64,000 bases of DNA from Bordetella genomosp. 4 (GTDB lineage Bacteria; Pseudomonadota; Gammaproteobacteria; Burkholderiales; Burkholderiaceae_B): positions 1 to 64,000 of the forward strand of contig NZ_NEVQ01000020.1 in assembly GCF_002261185.1 (NCBI RefSeq), in the 5' to 3' direction. Both the position numbers and the translations under genes were made by a program. Below are positions 44,618-53,450 of this stretch, piece by piece (position 1 is the first letter of the stretch; every line of letters starts with the position of its first letter). The notes under the pieces were generated by a model. The model saw nothing but the letters and a program-made list of their open reading frames with translations, ran no database searches and was not told the origin of the DNA.

Positions 44618-45344
44618 GCGGATGCTCTCCCAGATAGGCTTTGATGACGCGTGGGTCCTGACTGACGGCGTGAGGCTCGCCTTCGGTGAGCTTGCTGCCC
44701 TCGTGCAGCACGACAATGCGGTGACTCAAACGCATCAAAGCCTTCATCACATGCTCAATAATGATGATGCTCAGCTTCCTGCTACGGTGCAGCGCTGCGA
44801 TCATGGCCAGCGCTTCAGAGACCTCTGTGGCATTCAGCCCGGCCAATACTTCATCCAGCAGCAGGACACGCGGATCCGTAGACAAGGCGCGGGCGATCTC
44901 CAGGCGCTTTCGACCGGCGAGGTTAAGTTCCGCGGCAGGGGTACCAGCGCGATCGTCAAGGCCGACTTGTTCCAGCAACTCGTGGCACGCGGCTTCGGCG
45001 GCGCGGCGCGAACGCAGATGCCCACGTCCGAACAACGCCCCTACCATCACATTTTCCAGAACCGTCATTGAGGGAAACGGGCGCACGATCTGGAACGTAC
45101 GGGCAACCCCCAAGCGGCAGATCTGGTCTGGACGCAACCCCTGAATCGGTTTTCCGTCAAGCAGGATACGCCCCGACGAAGGCGCCTGGTTGCCCGCCAG
45201 CATGGAAAACAACGTCGTCTTGCCCGCCCCGTTGGCGCCCATCAATCCCAGTATCTCGCCGTCCTCCAACGAGAAACTCACCTCATTGACAGCGACGATG
45301 CCGCCAAAACGTCGAGTCACATTCTCCGTCTGCAGTAACGTCAT
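44601..45344 (-). CDS. Liv-type ABC transporter ATP-binding protein (LivG-like)
   Basis: 247 residues with Walker A GANGAGKTTLF, the long LivG-type region between Q-loop and signature, an unusual signature (ELNLAGRKRLEIARAL, with AGRKR in place of SYGxQR), Walker B VLLLDEVLAGLN. The final residues match LivG proteins. Its start overlaps the LivM stop (ATGA, 45341-45344). Confidence 0.92.
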   Translation of the reverse strand: MTLLQTENVTRRFGGIVAVNEVSFSLEDGEILGLMGANGAGKTTLFSMLAGNQAPSSGRILLDGKPIQGLRPDQICRLGVARTFQIVRPFPSMTVLENVMVGALFGRGHLRSRRAAEAACHELLEQVGLDDRAGTPAAELNLAGRKRLEIARALSTDPRVLLLDEVLAGLNATEVSEALAMIAALHRSRKLSIIIIEHVMKALMRLSHRIVVLHEGSKLTEGEPHAVSQDPRVIKAYLGEHPHGAAA

Positions 45345-46291
45345 GATGTGCGAAGCTCCGTGCGTGCCTTGGATCTACTGACCGCCGGCTTCCGGACCGA
45401 ACGGCCGAGACGCCCCACCAGCCCTTCGGGCATGACAAATACAAAAAACAGCAGCAGCCCGCCCAATGCGATCATGTAAACCTCAGGGGCGCGAGCCCAC
45501 AACAGTTCGGACAGGAGCGTGAGTAATAGCGCGCCCAAAATCGGGCCAGCGGGTTTATCACTGCCGCCGATCATCGCCATCGTGACGATCGTGAATGATG
45601 TCATGGGGTTGAACATCTGCATCGGTTCAAAGAATGTCGAACGCAATGCCGCAATCGCGCCGGCCAATGCAGGAATCATCGCCGAAAGGACAAAGGCGAT
45701 CAGCTTGACTCGCGTCGTGGCTACCCCTAGCGTTGCAGCCGCGACCTCATCCTCTCGAACGGCCCGCAAGGCAACGCCCAGCTTGGACCGGTTCAGCCAG
45801 ATCAGTAATGCAACGCCCAAGACGGCCAGAACCAGCATCGCCAGACAAAGCGTGAGCGTCGATGGCGCATCCATCAGCAGGCGCCCGCTCGAGCCAAGCG
45901 CGGACTCAATCGCCACGATGACGTACTTGGCAAACTCGGCCAAACCAAATGTCAGGATAACGAAATAGGGCCCTCGCACTCGCAATGAGGGCAAGCCCAG
46001 GATCAACGCCAACAAGGCTGCGGCGGCGGCCGACACAACCAGGATCACTCCCATTGGCGCACCGCCCCACGTCAGGGCCAGCAGATAGCCTCCCAGGCCA
46101 TAGAAGACGGCGTGCCCCAAGGAGATATAGCCAGTCATCCCTGAGAATGCGGACCAGCTGGCCGTCAGCGCAATCCAGCAATAGAGTTGCAACAGCACAC
46201 CCTGACCATAGACACCAGTCAGAAATGGCGCGGCTGCTGCCGCCGCGAATAGCGCCCCATAGCCCACGGCAGACAAACGATCATGCATCAT
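45341..46291 (-). CDS. Liv-type ABC transporter permease (LivM-like)
   Basis: 316 residues, about nine hydrophobic helices with the conserved GMTGYISLGHAVFYGLGGY and a central cytoplasmic block EDEVAAATLGVATTRVKL. GGSDKPAGPILGA follows. A stretch of basic residues ends the protein. Overlaps LivH by 4 bp (ATGA). Confidence 0.93.
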   Translation of the reverse strand: MMHDRLSAVGYGALFAAAAAAPFLTGVYGQGVLLQLYCWIALTASWSAFSGMTGYISLGHAVFYGLGGYLLALTWGGAPMGVILVVSAAAAALLALILGLPSLRVRGPYFVILTFGLAEFAKYVIVAIESALGSSGRLLMDAPSTLTLCLAMLVLAVLGVALLIWLNRSKLGVALRAVREDEVAAATLGVATTRVKLIAFVLSAMIPALAGAIAALRSTFFEPMQMFNPMTSFTIVTMAMIGGSDKPAGPILGALLLTLLSELLWARAPEVYMIALGGLLLFFVFVMPEGLVGRLGRSVRKPAVSRSKARTELRTS

Positions 46292-47172
46292 GCCAACCTC
46301 CGGCCCAGCAGGCCTTGAGGCCGTATAAACAGGATGGAAATAAAGACCCCATACAGCAGAATAGAGCGATAGGCGGGCGAGGTCAGCGCAGAGCCATACA
46401 CTTCGACTACCGCCAACAACACGGCGCCAATCAGGCCGCCGCCAATAGACCCCAGTCCGCCCAATATCACGACGATGAACGCGGCCATGGTGTACGGAAA
46501 TCCAGAAAACGGCGTGATGCTGTCCGTCATGCTGATGAGTGATCCGGCCAAGCCCGCCAAGGCAAACCCGATACAGAACACTGTCATTTTGGTCCGCTCA
46601 ATATTGATGCCGATCAGCGAAGCCGCATCACGCTGCTGGATCATGGCGCGGATCGCCAGTCCCTGGAGCGAATACCGAAAAAACAGCAGAACCAGACTGG
46701 TAACGACGACGCTGACAGCAACGATCACCAGCCTATTCCCGGTAATCGTGACACCGCCGAGATTGACGAGATTCTCGAGATAGCTGTAGCTGCGTGGGCT
46801 AGGCGTAAAAACCAAGGAACCCAGGTTCTGCAGGATCACCGACAATGCAAAAAAGACTAATAGCGAATTCCCTTCCAGACGGCTCGACAGTCTGCGAGAC
46901 TGCTCGGTTTTGTTAAACAGCAGCCGATAACACAGCGCGCCGAGCAGGCCAGCCACGACCATGGCGAGCAACATCGACGTCAGCGTGCCAATCTGCCAAT
47001 TGGCGAACATCCAATATGAAAGATACGCGCCGATCATCATGATCTCGCCATGCGCCACATTCAGCAGGCGCAGGGTGCCGTAGATCAGGTTGAGCCCCAG
47101 TGCCACCAACGCATAGATCGATGCCACCGTACAAGCAGCCGTCAACAGCTCGGGGCTGAGCAGTTCGTGCAT
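46288..47172 (-). CDS. Liv-type ABC transporter permease (LivH-like)
   Basis: 294 residues, about eight helices. NLIYGTLRLLNVAHGEIMMIG is the recognised LivH N-terminal block; AIRAMIQQRDAASLIGIN is the cytoplasmic coupling segment; the end has VILGGLGSIGGGLIGA. Follows the binding protein by 30 bp. Confidence 0.93.
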   Translation of the reverse strand: MHELLSPELLTAACTVASIYALVALGLNLIYGTLRLLNVAHGEIMMIGAYLSYWMFANWQIGTLTSMLLAMVVAGLLGALCYRLLFNKTEQSRRLSSRLEGNSLLVFFALSVILQNLGSLVFTPSPRSYSYLENLVNLGGVTITGNRLVIVAVSVVVTSLVLLFFRYSLQGLAIRAMIQQRDAASLIGINIERTKMTVFCIGFALAGLAGSLISMTDSITPFSGFPYTMAAFIVVILGGLGSIGGGLIGAVLLAVVEVYGSALTSPAYRSILLYGVFISILFIRPQGLLGRRLA

Positions 47173-47202
47173 AGGTTCGCGCTCCGAAAAAAGTAAGCAG
47201 CC

Positions 47203-48387
47203 CTATTGAGCCCAACCCTTCTTGGGCACGAACGCGGCAGTAGCTACCTCGGGGGGATAGACGATCTGCGCTTTCCCCTCCTGGAACTGCAGGAACATGC
47301 TGGGCGTAGCCACATTCTGTACGCCATCAAAACGTATGGGCCCGTCGATGGTGGAAAACGTCATGCTCGCCACCGCCTGGCGAAATGCGTCCTTGTCCAG
47401 ACCGGATTTCGCCACTGCCTCTTCGATGATCTGGCACGATACGTAAGCCAGCACCGTATCGAGGTAATCCGGGTCTTCGCCTGTGCGCTCTTTATATGTG
47501 TCAAAAAACTCGCGGGCACCAGGCCAATCGGCCTTCTCCGGGGACCAATGGCCCATCGTCACAATGTTGTTGAGATTGTCCTCACCGACGAGAGGCTTGA
47601 AGAATGCCGCCGTCGGTCCAACCAACAGGAACTGGAACGGCACCGTCAATCCTTGCTCCCGAGCAGTCTTCATATAAAGCACAGCATCTGGCGGATACGA
47701 CATGTTGACCACCGCGTCTGGATTGGCGCGTTTAACGGCAGATATTGTTGCGGTCATGTCCTTGACGCCGGCAGCGTATTCGCTATCGAGCACGACATCG
47801 ATGCCTTCGGCTTTCAAGGCCTTCAGCAGCTCCCGGCGGTTCTCCTGCGGGTAGCCGACCTGGACGGTATTGATGGCGACGGTCTTCACGCCTTGCGTCT
47901 TCAGGAATTTGGCCAGCGCAGCTTGTTGCTGGTCAGGAATTGCCGAGGTAGGAAACCAGATGTTCTTGGCCTTCAAACTGCGAATCTGCATCGATGCCGC
48001 AGTACTGCCCACCATGGGAAATTGATAGCGCTCCAACACACCTACCAGAGCAAAATGCGAGTGCGAACCCCAAGGAGACAGCAGTATGTCTACCTTGTCG
48101 TCAGTAATCAGTTTCTCGTAGATCGACACAGTCTTGGCGGTGTCGGACTGATCGTCGTACATGACCAGTTCCACCGGCCGCTTGACCCCTTTTACATCCA
48201 ACCCGCCTTTGGCGTTGATCTGGTCTATCCACATCTGATAGGCCGCCAGCGGCCCGGCGGCGGGCCCAGCGAACTGTCCTGTCTTGGCGATGCCCAAGCC
48301 GATGCGGACAGGCTCTACCGCATGGGCGGTCAGTGCGCTGAAACCCAGCGCCACGGTACAGGCCAACGTGCTAATCAGTCGCTTCAT
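47203..48387 (-). CDS. Liv-type ABC transporter substrate-binding protein
   Basis: 394 residues from the ATG at 48387 (GGAG site upstream; a longer start is unsupported). Signal peptide MKRLISTLACTVALGFSALT to AHA-V, then a two-lobed amino-acid-binding fold (VRIGLGIAKTGQFAG; VMYDDQSDTAKTVSIYEKLI). The first gene of the leftward operon. In this group ligands include aromatic acids as well as branched amino acids; the downstream oxygenases favour an aromatic compound (inference). Confidence 0.9.
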   Translation of the reverse strand: MKRLISTLACTVALGFSALTAHAVEPVRIGLGIAKTGQFAGPAAGPLAAYQMWIDQINAKGGLDVKGVKRPVELVMYDDQSDTAKTVSIYEKLITDDKVDILLSPWGSHSHFALVGVLERYQFPMVGSTAASMQIRSLKAKNIWFPTSAIPDQQQAALAKFLKTQGVKTVAINTVQVGYPQENRRELLKALKAEGIDVVLDSEYAAGVKDMTATISAVKRANPDAVVNMSYPPDAVLYMKTAREQGLTVPFQFLLVGPTAAFFKPLVGEDNLNNIVTMGHWSPEKADWPGAREFFDTYKERTGEDPDYLDTVLAYVSCQIIEEAVAKSGLDKDAFRQAVASMTFSTIDGPIRFDGVQNVATPSMFLQFQEGKAQIVYPPEVATAAFVPKKGWAQ

Positions 48388-48474
48388 TGCCGGGACTCCA
48401 AAGGAGCGGCGCACGTGCCAGCACACGTCCGCCAGAAATTGAATCAACTACACTGACGAGATACATGCTATTTC

Positions 48475-48490
48475 ATATGTATATACATAT
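48475..48490. promoter_or_regulatory. perfect 16-bp palindrome, candidate MarR operator
   Basis: ATATGTATATACATAT is a perfect palindrome in the divergent region between the Liv-type binding protein (start 48387) and the MarR-type gene (start 48599). A further CATATG lies next to it (48491-48496). AT-rich palindromes of this size are typical MarR-family sites. Confidence 0.65.
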
Positions 48491-48598
48491 CATATGCGCG
48501 CTTTCCCTCTTCGAGTAAACCCTAAGACCTCACCCTCTGCTATTGTTCGCCTCATGGGCGTTATCCGAAGACCAACCAGATAAGTGCCTTGAGACGGA

Positions 48599-49108
48599 AT
48601 GCCAACTATGAATAAATCAGTTGTAAAAAAGCCCGGGCGGCGAGTGAAGGTTCAAGAACAACTTCCCATGGACGATTCCGACTGGAGTCTGCAAAAGAAC
48701 ATCGCCTACCGTATGGCATGTGTCAGCTCCAGAATGGACCAGGACCTGCGCGACACCGTATTGCGCAACCTGGACCTGACTTATGTTCATTTCCGTGTCT
48801 TGCAGGTGCTGTACGAGTCGGACGGTCAAATGATCGGCGATATCGCGCGCACCATCGTGGTCCGGCAACCGGCCCTGAGCCGTGTCATTGATCAAATGGA
48901 AGAGCGCGAGCTCGTGCGGCGCGAAGCCAACCCCGAGGACAGCCGGTATATACAGGTCTGGTTGACCTGGCTGGGCCGCAGTCGCTATGAGGAAGCCTGG
49001 CCCTCGGCACACAGTATTGTTGAACGCGCGCTGACCGTGGTCACGACTGAAGAGCGTCAATTATTGTTGGATATTCTGATTCGTATGGACAGCCATTTGC
49101 AGTGTTGA
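48599..49108 (+). CDS. MarR-family transcriptional regulator
   Basis: 169 residues, winged helix-turn-helix (~55-115: FRVLQVLYESDGQMIGDIA, RQPALSRVIDQMEERELVRRE, SRYIQVWLT wing). N- and C-terminal helices would form the dimer. It diverges from the Liv-oxygenase operon, with a perfect palindrome between, so it likely represses that operon until its aromatic ligand is present (inference). The start at 48599 could instead be the ATG at 48608. Confidence 0.9.
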   Translation: MPTMNKSVVKKPGRRVKVQEQLPMDDSDWSLQKNIAYRMACVSSRMDQDLRDTVLRNLDLTYVHFRVLQVLYESDGQMIGDIARTIVVRQPALSRVIDQMEERELVRREANPEDSRYIQVWLTWLGRSRYEEAWPSAHSIVERALTVVTTEERQLLLDILIRMDSHLQC

Positions 49109-49193
49109 ACAGGCCGATGCGCCGGCCTGCCCGACACTGCGTCCGCGGAGGCCCGCCCTATCCTTTCCGAAAGCGCTCCCATCAAAAAATGCG

Positions 49194-50231
49194 TCAGGCA
49201 GTCCAGACCACCTGCGTCGCCAATGCACATTCACGCATCACCGTCAATGCACGTTGCGTCGTATCCACCCCCATCACAAACGGATTCGGACCACCCGATT
49301 TCATCTGCGCCAATTTGACGTCAGCCAAATCAAAACCTGCATGGTTCGAGATGAAAACGTCGATATTCTGCTTGCCGGCCAGCTCGTGCACACGAGCCGT
49401 CGCATCGAGATAGGCCTGCAAACGCTCCATGCGATTGGGCTGCTTGCCAAAATTGAACGACGTGCCGCCCCACAATAAAGCACGGTGCGTCTTGCCGTTA
49501 TCCTTGACGTCGAATGCCAGCGAAATGGTGCCCATCGTATGTCCAGGCGTCAGCACCACGTCCACAGTGGTATCACCCAGCGTCAGTTTCGCACTATCGT
49601 CCACCGCGACATCACGTTTCGGAGGCTTGCCCCAGCTGGGTATATCGAACTCCAGCTTGGTTTCCATCATGTCCCAATCGGCCTTGCTGGCAACGATCTT
49701 GGATTGATATTTCTGCGCAAAATAATCTGCGCCGCCGTAATGATCGCCGTGACCGTGCGTGATCACGACCATTTTGATTTGTGCGGGGTCCAAGCCCAGC
49801 TTGCGCATGCCTGCATCGATCACGTGTTCGGCATCATCGGCATTGTTCATGGCGTCGATGAGGATAATGCCCTCCGACGTCGGAATGGCCCAGGCGCTGA
49901 CCCATTTTCCGCCCACGAAATAGAGATTGTCGAACGCTTTGCCAGGCGGCGGCGCAGGCAGCGCCATCAGTTCCTCTATCGAGGGAGACTTCTTTCCAGG
50001 GATAGGCTGCGCGACCTCCGCGAGTCTCAGATACTGTTTCAGATCGTCGCCGGCGGCGGCGCGCGCTGCGGCCAGATGGCGTTGCACCTCGGCGGACTCA
50101 GCCTGTGCGGGAGTGATCTTCAATGCATACGCTGCGCAGCAGACGCACCCCGCCGCGAGAAAGTAGCGCCGGCTGGGCGACACCTCCTGGCTATCGTTAT
50201 TGCCGTTCATCCATCTTCTGAAAAGCTGCAT
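49194..50231 (-). CDS. Tat-exported metallo-beta-lactamase-fold hydrolase
   Basis: 345 residues. A twin-arginine signal (SPSRRYFLAAG, then AQA-E cleavage near 45) points to folding before export. Metal-site motifs: ITHGHGDHYGG (HxHxDH), TPGHTMGT, and SNHAGFD near the end, which fit a dinuclear Zn site of the B3/hydrolase type. Substrate unknown; lactone, ester or thioester hydrolysis are all possible. The ATG at 50231 follows GGAGG. It stands between a MarR gene and a GntR gene with no operon partners. Confidence 0.82.
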   Translation of the reverse strand: MQLFRRWMNGNNDSQEVSPSRRYFLAAGCVCCAAYALKITPAQAESAEVQRHLAAARAAAGDDLKQYLRLAEVAQPIPGKKSPSIEELMALPAPPPGKAFDNLYFVGGKWVSAWAIPTSEGIILIDAMNNADDAEHVIDAGMRKLGLDPAQIKMVVITHGHGDHYGGADYFAQKYQSKIVASKADWDMMETKLEFDIPSWGKPPKRDVAVDDSAKLTLGDTTVDVVLTPGHTMGTISLAFDVKDNGKTHRALLWGGTSFNFGKQPNRMERLQAYLDATARVHELAGKQNIDVFISNHAGFDLADVKLAQMKSGGPNPFVMGVDTTQRALTVMRECALATQVVWTA

Positions 50232-50269
50232 CCTCGCCTCCGTTGTGGGTGTCACACAATCCTATCGAT

Positions 50270-51052
50270 CTACAACTCCGTTGCCACCGTTCTATGCATC
50301 CAGAACGTGAATTTAAACTTATCCGCGGGATATGTACTGACCGTGATCAGGAACTTCTGCTTGGCCTGGTCCAGATACTGGCGCGTAATTTCCAGCCCCG
50401 GAGTATGCGCCTCTGCCTGCAAATGCGGCGCCATTTCTTCTGAAATCGAAGTCGCGCCGATTTGCTGCTTCAGATCCTGGACCGCGCGGCCGGAATGTTT
50501 TTCGATCAGGTTGCAAATCAAACCTGTCCCGTCCTGGATCAAGTGCACGATATCGTGACCCTCTTTGGGATCCAGATACGCATCGGTCCAGCAGATTGGC
50601 ACCTTTGGCTCGTTTTTTTCTGAACGCAACATCTGCACTTTGAGCCAATGCTGACCCGGTTTGCACTCCAAAGCGGCCGCCAAATGTTCATCGGCAACAA
50701 TGTCGGCAATACCGAGGATATGCCGCTCCGTATAGCTGGCATAGTTCACCAGATCCTCGATGCTGTGCAGGGATTTGGTATAGCTGTTGCTGGTCTCTGT
50801 GGACTGCACGACCGTACCCGCGCGCCGTTTTCGCGAGATCAGCCCCAGCCCCTCGACGATGTTCAACGCCGACCGCACGGTCGTGCGGCTGACCTGAAAT
50901 TGCTCACCCAACTCGACTTCGCTGGGCAGGCGGTCACCCACGACGTATTTACCGTCGGTAATCTGCTTGACCAACAGGTTCGCAAGCTCGGTGTAGCGGA
51001 CTTCCATAGTGTTCTGAGAATAGGTGCGGCGTGTTGCAACAGGGTCGGACAT
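50270..51052 (-). CDS. GntR-family regulator (HutC/UTRA subgroup)
   Basis: 260 residues from the ATG at 51052; ATGs at 51088 and 51007 are also possible and none has a good ribosome site. N-terminal winged HTH (RLPSEVELGEQFQVSRTTVRSA) and a C-terminal UTRA ligand domain (~100-260, ending RQYLDQAKQKFLITVSTYPADKF is conserved across the family only in its tyrosines). Divergent from the Bug-tartrate genes; paired inverted repeats sit just before the Bug gene. Confidence 0.87.
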   Translation of the reverse strand: MSDPVATRRTYSQNTMEVRYTELANLLVKQITDGKYVVGDRLPSEVELGEQFQVSRTTVRSALNIVEGLGLISRKRRAGTVVQSTETSNSYTKSLHSIEDLVNYASYTERHILGIADIVADEHLAAALECKPGQHWLKVQMLRSEKNEPKVPICWTDAYLDPKEGHDIVHLIQDGTGLICNLIEKHSGRAVQDLKQQIGATSISEEMAPHLQAEAHTPGLEITRQYLDQAKQKFLITVSTYPADKFKFTFWMHRTVATEL

Positions 51053-51172
51053 AGGCCGGCGCAAAGGACCGATCCAGGGGCAGCCCATTGTACAGATCCA
51101 GTCCTATGCCCCTCCCCCTGGCGGCGAGGCCTTCCGGCATGCATTGACCATTCCAAAAAATTTTGCCTACAA

Positions 51173-51203
51173 TTAGTACGTACTATTAATTAGTACCTAC
51201 TAA
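51173..51203. promoter_or_regulatory. tandem GntR-type operators
   Basis: TAGTACGTACTA (51174-51185) is a perfect palindrome and TTAGTA-CC-TACTAA (51190-51203) is a second palindrome with the same half-site; centres are 17 bp apart. They lie 24-53 bp upstream of the Bug start codon, where a repressor would block its promoter. Confidence 0.75.
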
Positions 51204-51226
51204 TAATCCTAAATCGAGGAGACGTC

Positions 51227-52189
51227 GTGTTCAAGAAAATCCTGTCGGTCGCGCTGAGCGCCTGTGCCCTGCATGCGAGCCCCGCCCTGGCGGCCTACCC
51301 GGACAAACCCGTCACCATCGTCGTCCCCTTCCCCGGCGGGCAGACTGGCGACATCATCGCCAGGACGATCGGCGAGCAATTGGCCAAGAAACTGGGTCAA
51401 CCCTTTATCGTCGAGAACCGCCCAGGCGCCGGGGGAACGTTAGGTACCGGCTATGCCGCCCGCGCCAACCCGGACGGCTACACCCTGCTCTTGACCAGTA
51501 CCGGTCCATTTGCCATTGCGCCGTCGCTGTACTCCAAGCTGGCCTATCAGCCCCTGCAGGATTTCGAGGCGGTCGCGGACATTGCTGCCACGCCGCAGAT
51601 CCTGGCCACCTATGAAGCCTCGGGCATCAAGTCGATCAAAGACTTGATCGCCCGGGCCAAGAAAGAAGACCTGTCGTTCGCCTCTGCCGGCAACGGCTCC
51701 ACTCAACATCTGACGATGGAAGTCTTCAACAAGGAGACTGGCCTCAAGATGACGCACATCCCGTTCAAGGGCAGTGCAGAGGCGCAGACCCAAGTCATCA
51801 GCGGCCTGATCCCGGTGACGTCCGACTCTCTGCCTGCCATCCTGCCCCAGATCAAGGCAAACAAACTGAGGGCTCTGGCAGTCGTGGATACGGAGCGCAG
51901 CGCCTTTTTACCCGACGTTCCGACCTTGAATGAACAGGGATATCCGACGGTCAGCACCCTGGCATTTTTTGGCTTGATGGCGCCCAAGGGTACGCCCCAG
52001 CCGATCGTGGATCAGTTGAACACCACGGTCAATCAGATTCTGCAGACCCCCGAGGTCCAAGCCAGATTCCAGACCTTGGCACTCACACCGGCCAAGTTGA
52101 AAACGGCGCCCGAATTTGCCGCATATCTGACGTCCGAAGTTGGCAAATACAAAAAAATCGTGGACGACGCGGACGCCAAGATTGACTGA
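51227..52189 (+). CDS. Bug-family periplasmic binding protein (TctC-like)
   Basis: 320 residues from a GTG at 51227 with a GAGGAG site. Signal peptide FKKILSVALSACALHASPA-L, then YPDKPVTIVVPFPGGQTGD and VENRPGAGGTLGT. First gene of the rightward tartrate/aspartate unit, so a C4 dicarboxylate such as tartrate is the likely ligand (inference). The two GntR-type palindromes lie immediately upstream. No TctAB partners here. Confidence 0.9.
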   Translation: MFKKILSVALSACALHASPALAAYPDKPVTIVVPFPGGQTGDIIARTIGEQLAKKLGQPFIVENRPGAGGTLGTGYAARANPDGYTLLLTSTGPFAIAPSLYSKLAYQPLQDFEAVADIAATPQILATYEASGIKSIKDLIARAKKEDLSFASAGNGSTQHLTMEVFNKETGLKMTHIPFKGSAEAQTQVISGLIPVTSDSLPAILPQIKANKLRALAVVDTERSAFLPDVPTLNEQGYPTVSTLAFFGLMAPKGTPQPIVDQLNTTVNQILQTPEVQARFQTLALTPAKLKTAPEFAAYLTSEVGKYKKIVDDADAKID

Positions 52190-52262
52190 CGCCGGCTCGA
52201 CCATACCGGCCCAAAATCACGCGCGGCGGCAGCCGCGCTCTTGATTCCCTCTGGAGTCTGCA

Positions 52263-53429
52263 TTGAAAATCACGCGCATCATCGAAGCTCCCATCGCGCT
52301 ACGCAGCAATATTTCCAACGCGTACGTGAACTTCTCGCAACATACCGTCTCTTTGCTCGCCGTCGTCACAGACAAGATGCTCCATGGCAAGCCGCTAGTC
52401 GGACTGTCGTTCAACTCTATCGGCCGCTACGCGCAAAGCGACATCATCAACAAACGCATGGCCCCTCGGCTGTTGCAGGCCTCTGCGGATGATCTGCTGA
52501 CTGAATGCGGGTCGCGAATCAGCCCGGAAAAAGTGCTGGCCTGCGCTTTGAAAAACGAGAAACCCGGTGGACACGGAGATCGGGCCATGGCCGCCAGCGC
52601 CCTGGAAATGGCTATCTGGGATCTGAACGCCAAACTGAACGACGAACCCGTCAGCGCCACTATCGCCCGCCATTTCGACAGGCCCGGGCGTGACGAGCAG
52701 GTAGCGGTCTACGCAGCAGGCGGCTACTACTATGACGGCGAAGCCAGTACCAAGCTCATCGATGAGCTGAAACACTATCAACAAATGGGCTTCACTCGCT
52801 ACAAGATAAAAATCGGCGGAGCAGACCTGGCATCCGATCTGAAGCGCATTGACGCCGCGCTCACTGTGGCAGGTGCCGCGTCCAATCTGGCCGTCGACGC
52901 CAACGGCCGATTCGACCTGCAAACAGCGCTCGAATATGGACGTGCCCTCGAACCCTATGGACTGATGTGGTTCGAAGAAGCAGGAGACCCCTTGGACCTG
53001 GAACTCAATGCTGCACTGTCCCATATCTACAGCGGTGCGCTGGCGACAGGCGAGAACCTGTTCTCCCATCAGGACGTCAAAAATCTGGCATTGTTTGGCG
53101 GATGCCGGCGCGGCAAAGATGTTTTCCAGATGGATCCAGGCTTGAGCTACGGCATGACCGAATACAACCGCATGCTCGGCGTATTGGAAGGCCGTGGATT
53201 TAACCGGCGCCAATGCTATCCGCACAGTGGCCAATTGCTGGGCCTGCATGCCGTATCCGGATTTGGCTTGGGCGGCTCGGAAGCCTACCCGGGCATCTTT
53301 CAACCCTTGGGCGGATTCTGCGACGACAGCCGTTTTGCCGACGGATTCGTTCGTGTTCCAGATCATCCAGGATTTGGATTTGAGTACAAAAACGCGCTGC
53401 TGCAAGAGTTCCAGCAGCTGCTGGCCTGA
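52263..53429 (+). CDS. D-tartrate dehydratase-like enolase-superfamily enzyme
   Basis: 388 residues. Removes water from D-tartrate to give oxaloacetate if the assignment is right. It matches the TarD group along its length: NSIGRYAQ, NEKPGGHG, K-x-K in KIKIGG (K181, K183), D212 (VDANGRF), E238 and E239 (WFEE), E264 (ATGENLFSHQD) and H321 (CYPHSGQ), all offset by one from the catalytic residues I recall for the Bradyrhizobium enzyme. The PH-GGH loop is PH-SGQ here. It is followed by the Fe-S hydro-lyase genes in the same unit. Confidence 0.85.
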   Translation: MKITRIIEAPIALRSNISNAYVNFSQHTVSLLAVVTDKMLHGKPLVGLSFNSIGRYAQSDIINKRMAPRLLQASADDLLTECGSRISPEKVLACALKNEKPGGHGDRAMAASALEMAIWDLNAKLNDEPVSATIARHFDRPGRDEQVAVYAAGGYYYDGEASTKLIDELKHYQQMGFTRYKIKIGGADLASDLKRIDAALTVAGAASNLAVDANGRFDLQTALEYGRALEPYGLMWFEEAGDPLDLELNAALSHIYSGALATGENLFSHQDVKNLALFGGCRRGKDVFQMDPGLSYGMTEYNRMLGVLEGRGFNRRQCYPHSGQLLGLHAVSGFGLGGSEAYPGIFQPLGGFCDDSRFADGFVRVPDHPGFGFEYKNALLQEFQQLLA

Positions 53430-53450
53430 CCATTCATAGAGAGTTCGCTC

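Noticed and set aside
47206-48456. 416-codon open frame on the plus strand through the binding-protein gene
   Set aside because: It is antisense to a well-formed Liv binding protein and has no family motifs; GC-rich third positions leave long open antisense frames here and elsewhere (e.g. 4392-5462, 49485-50558, 1079-1918).
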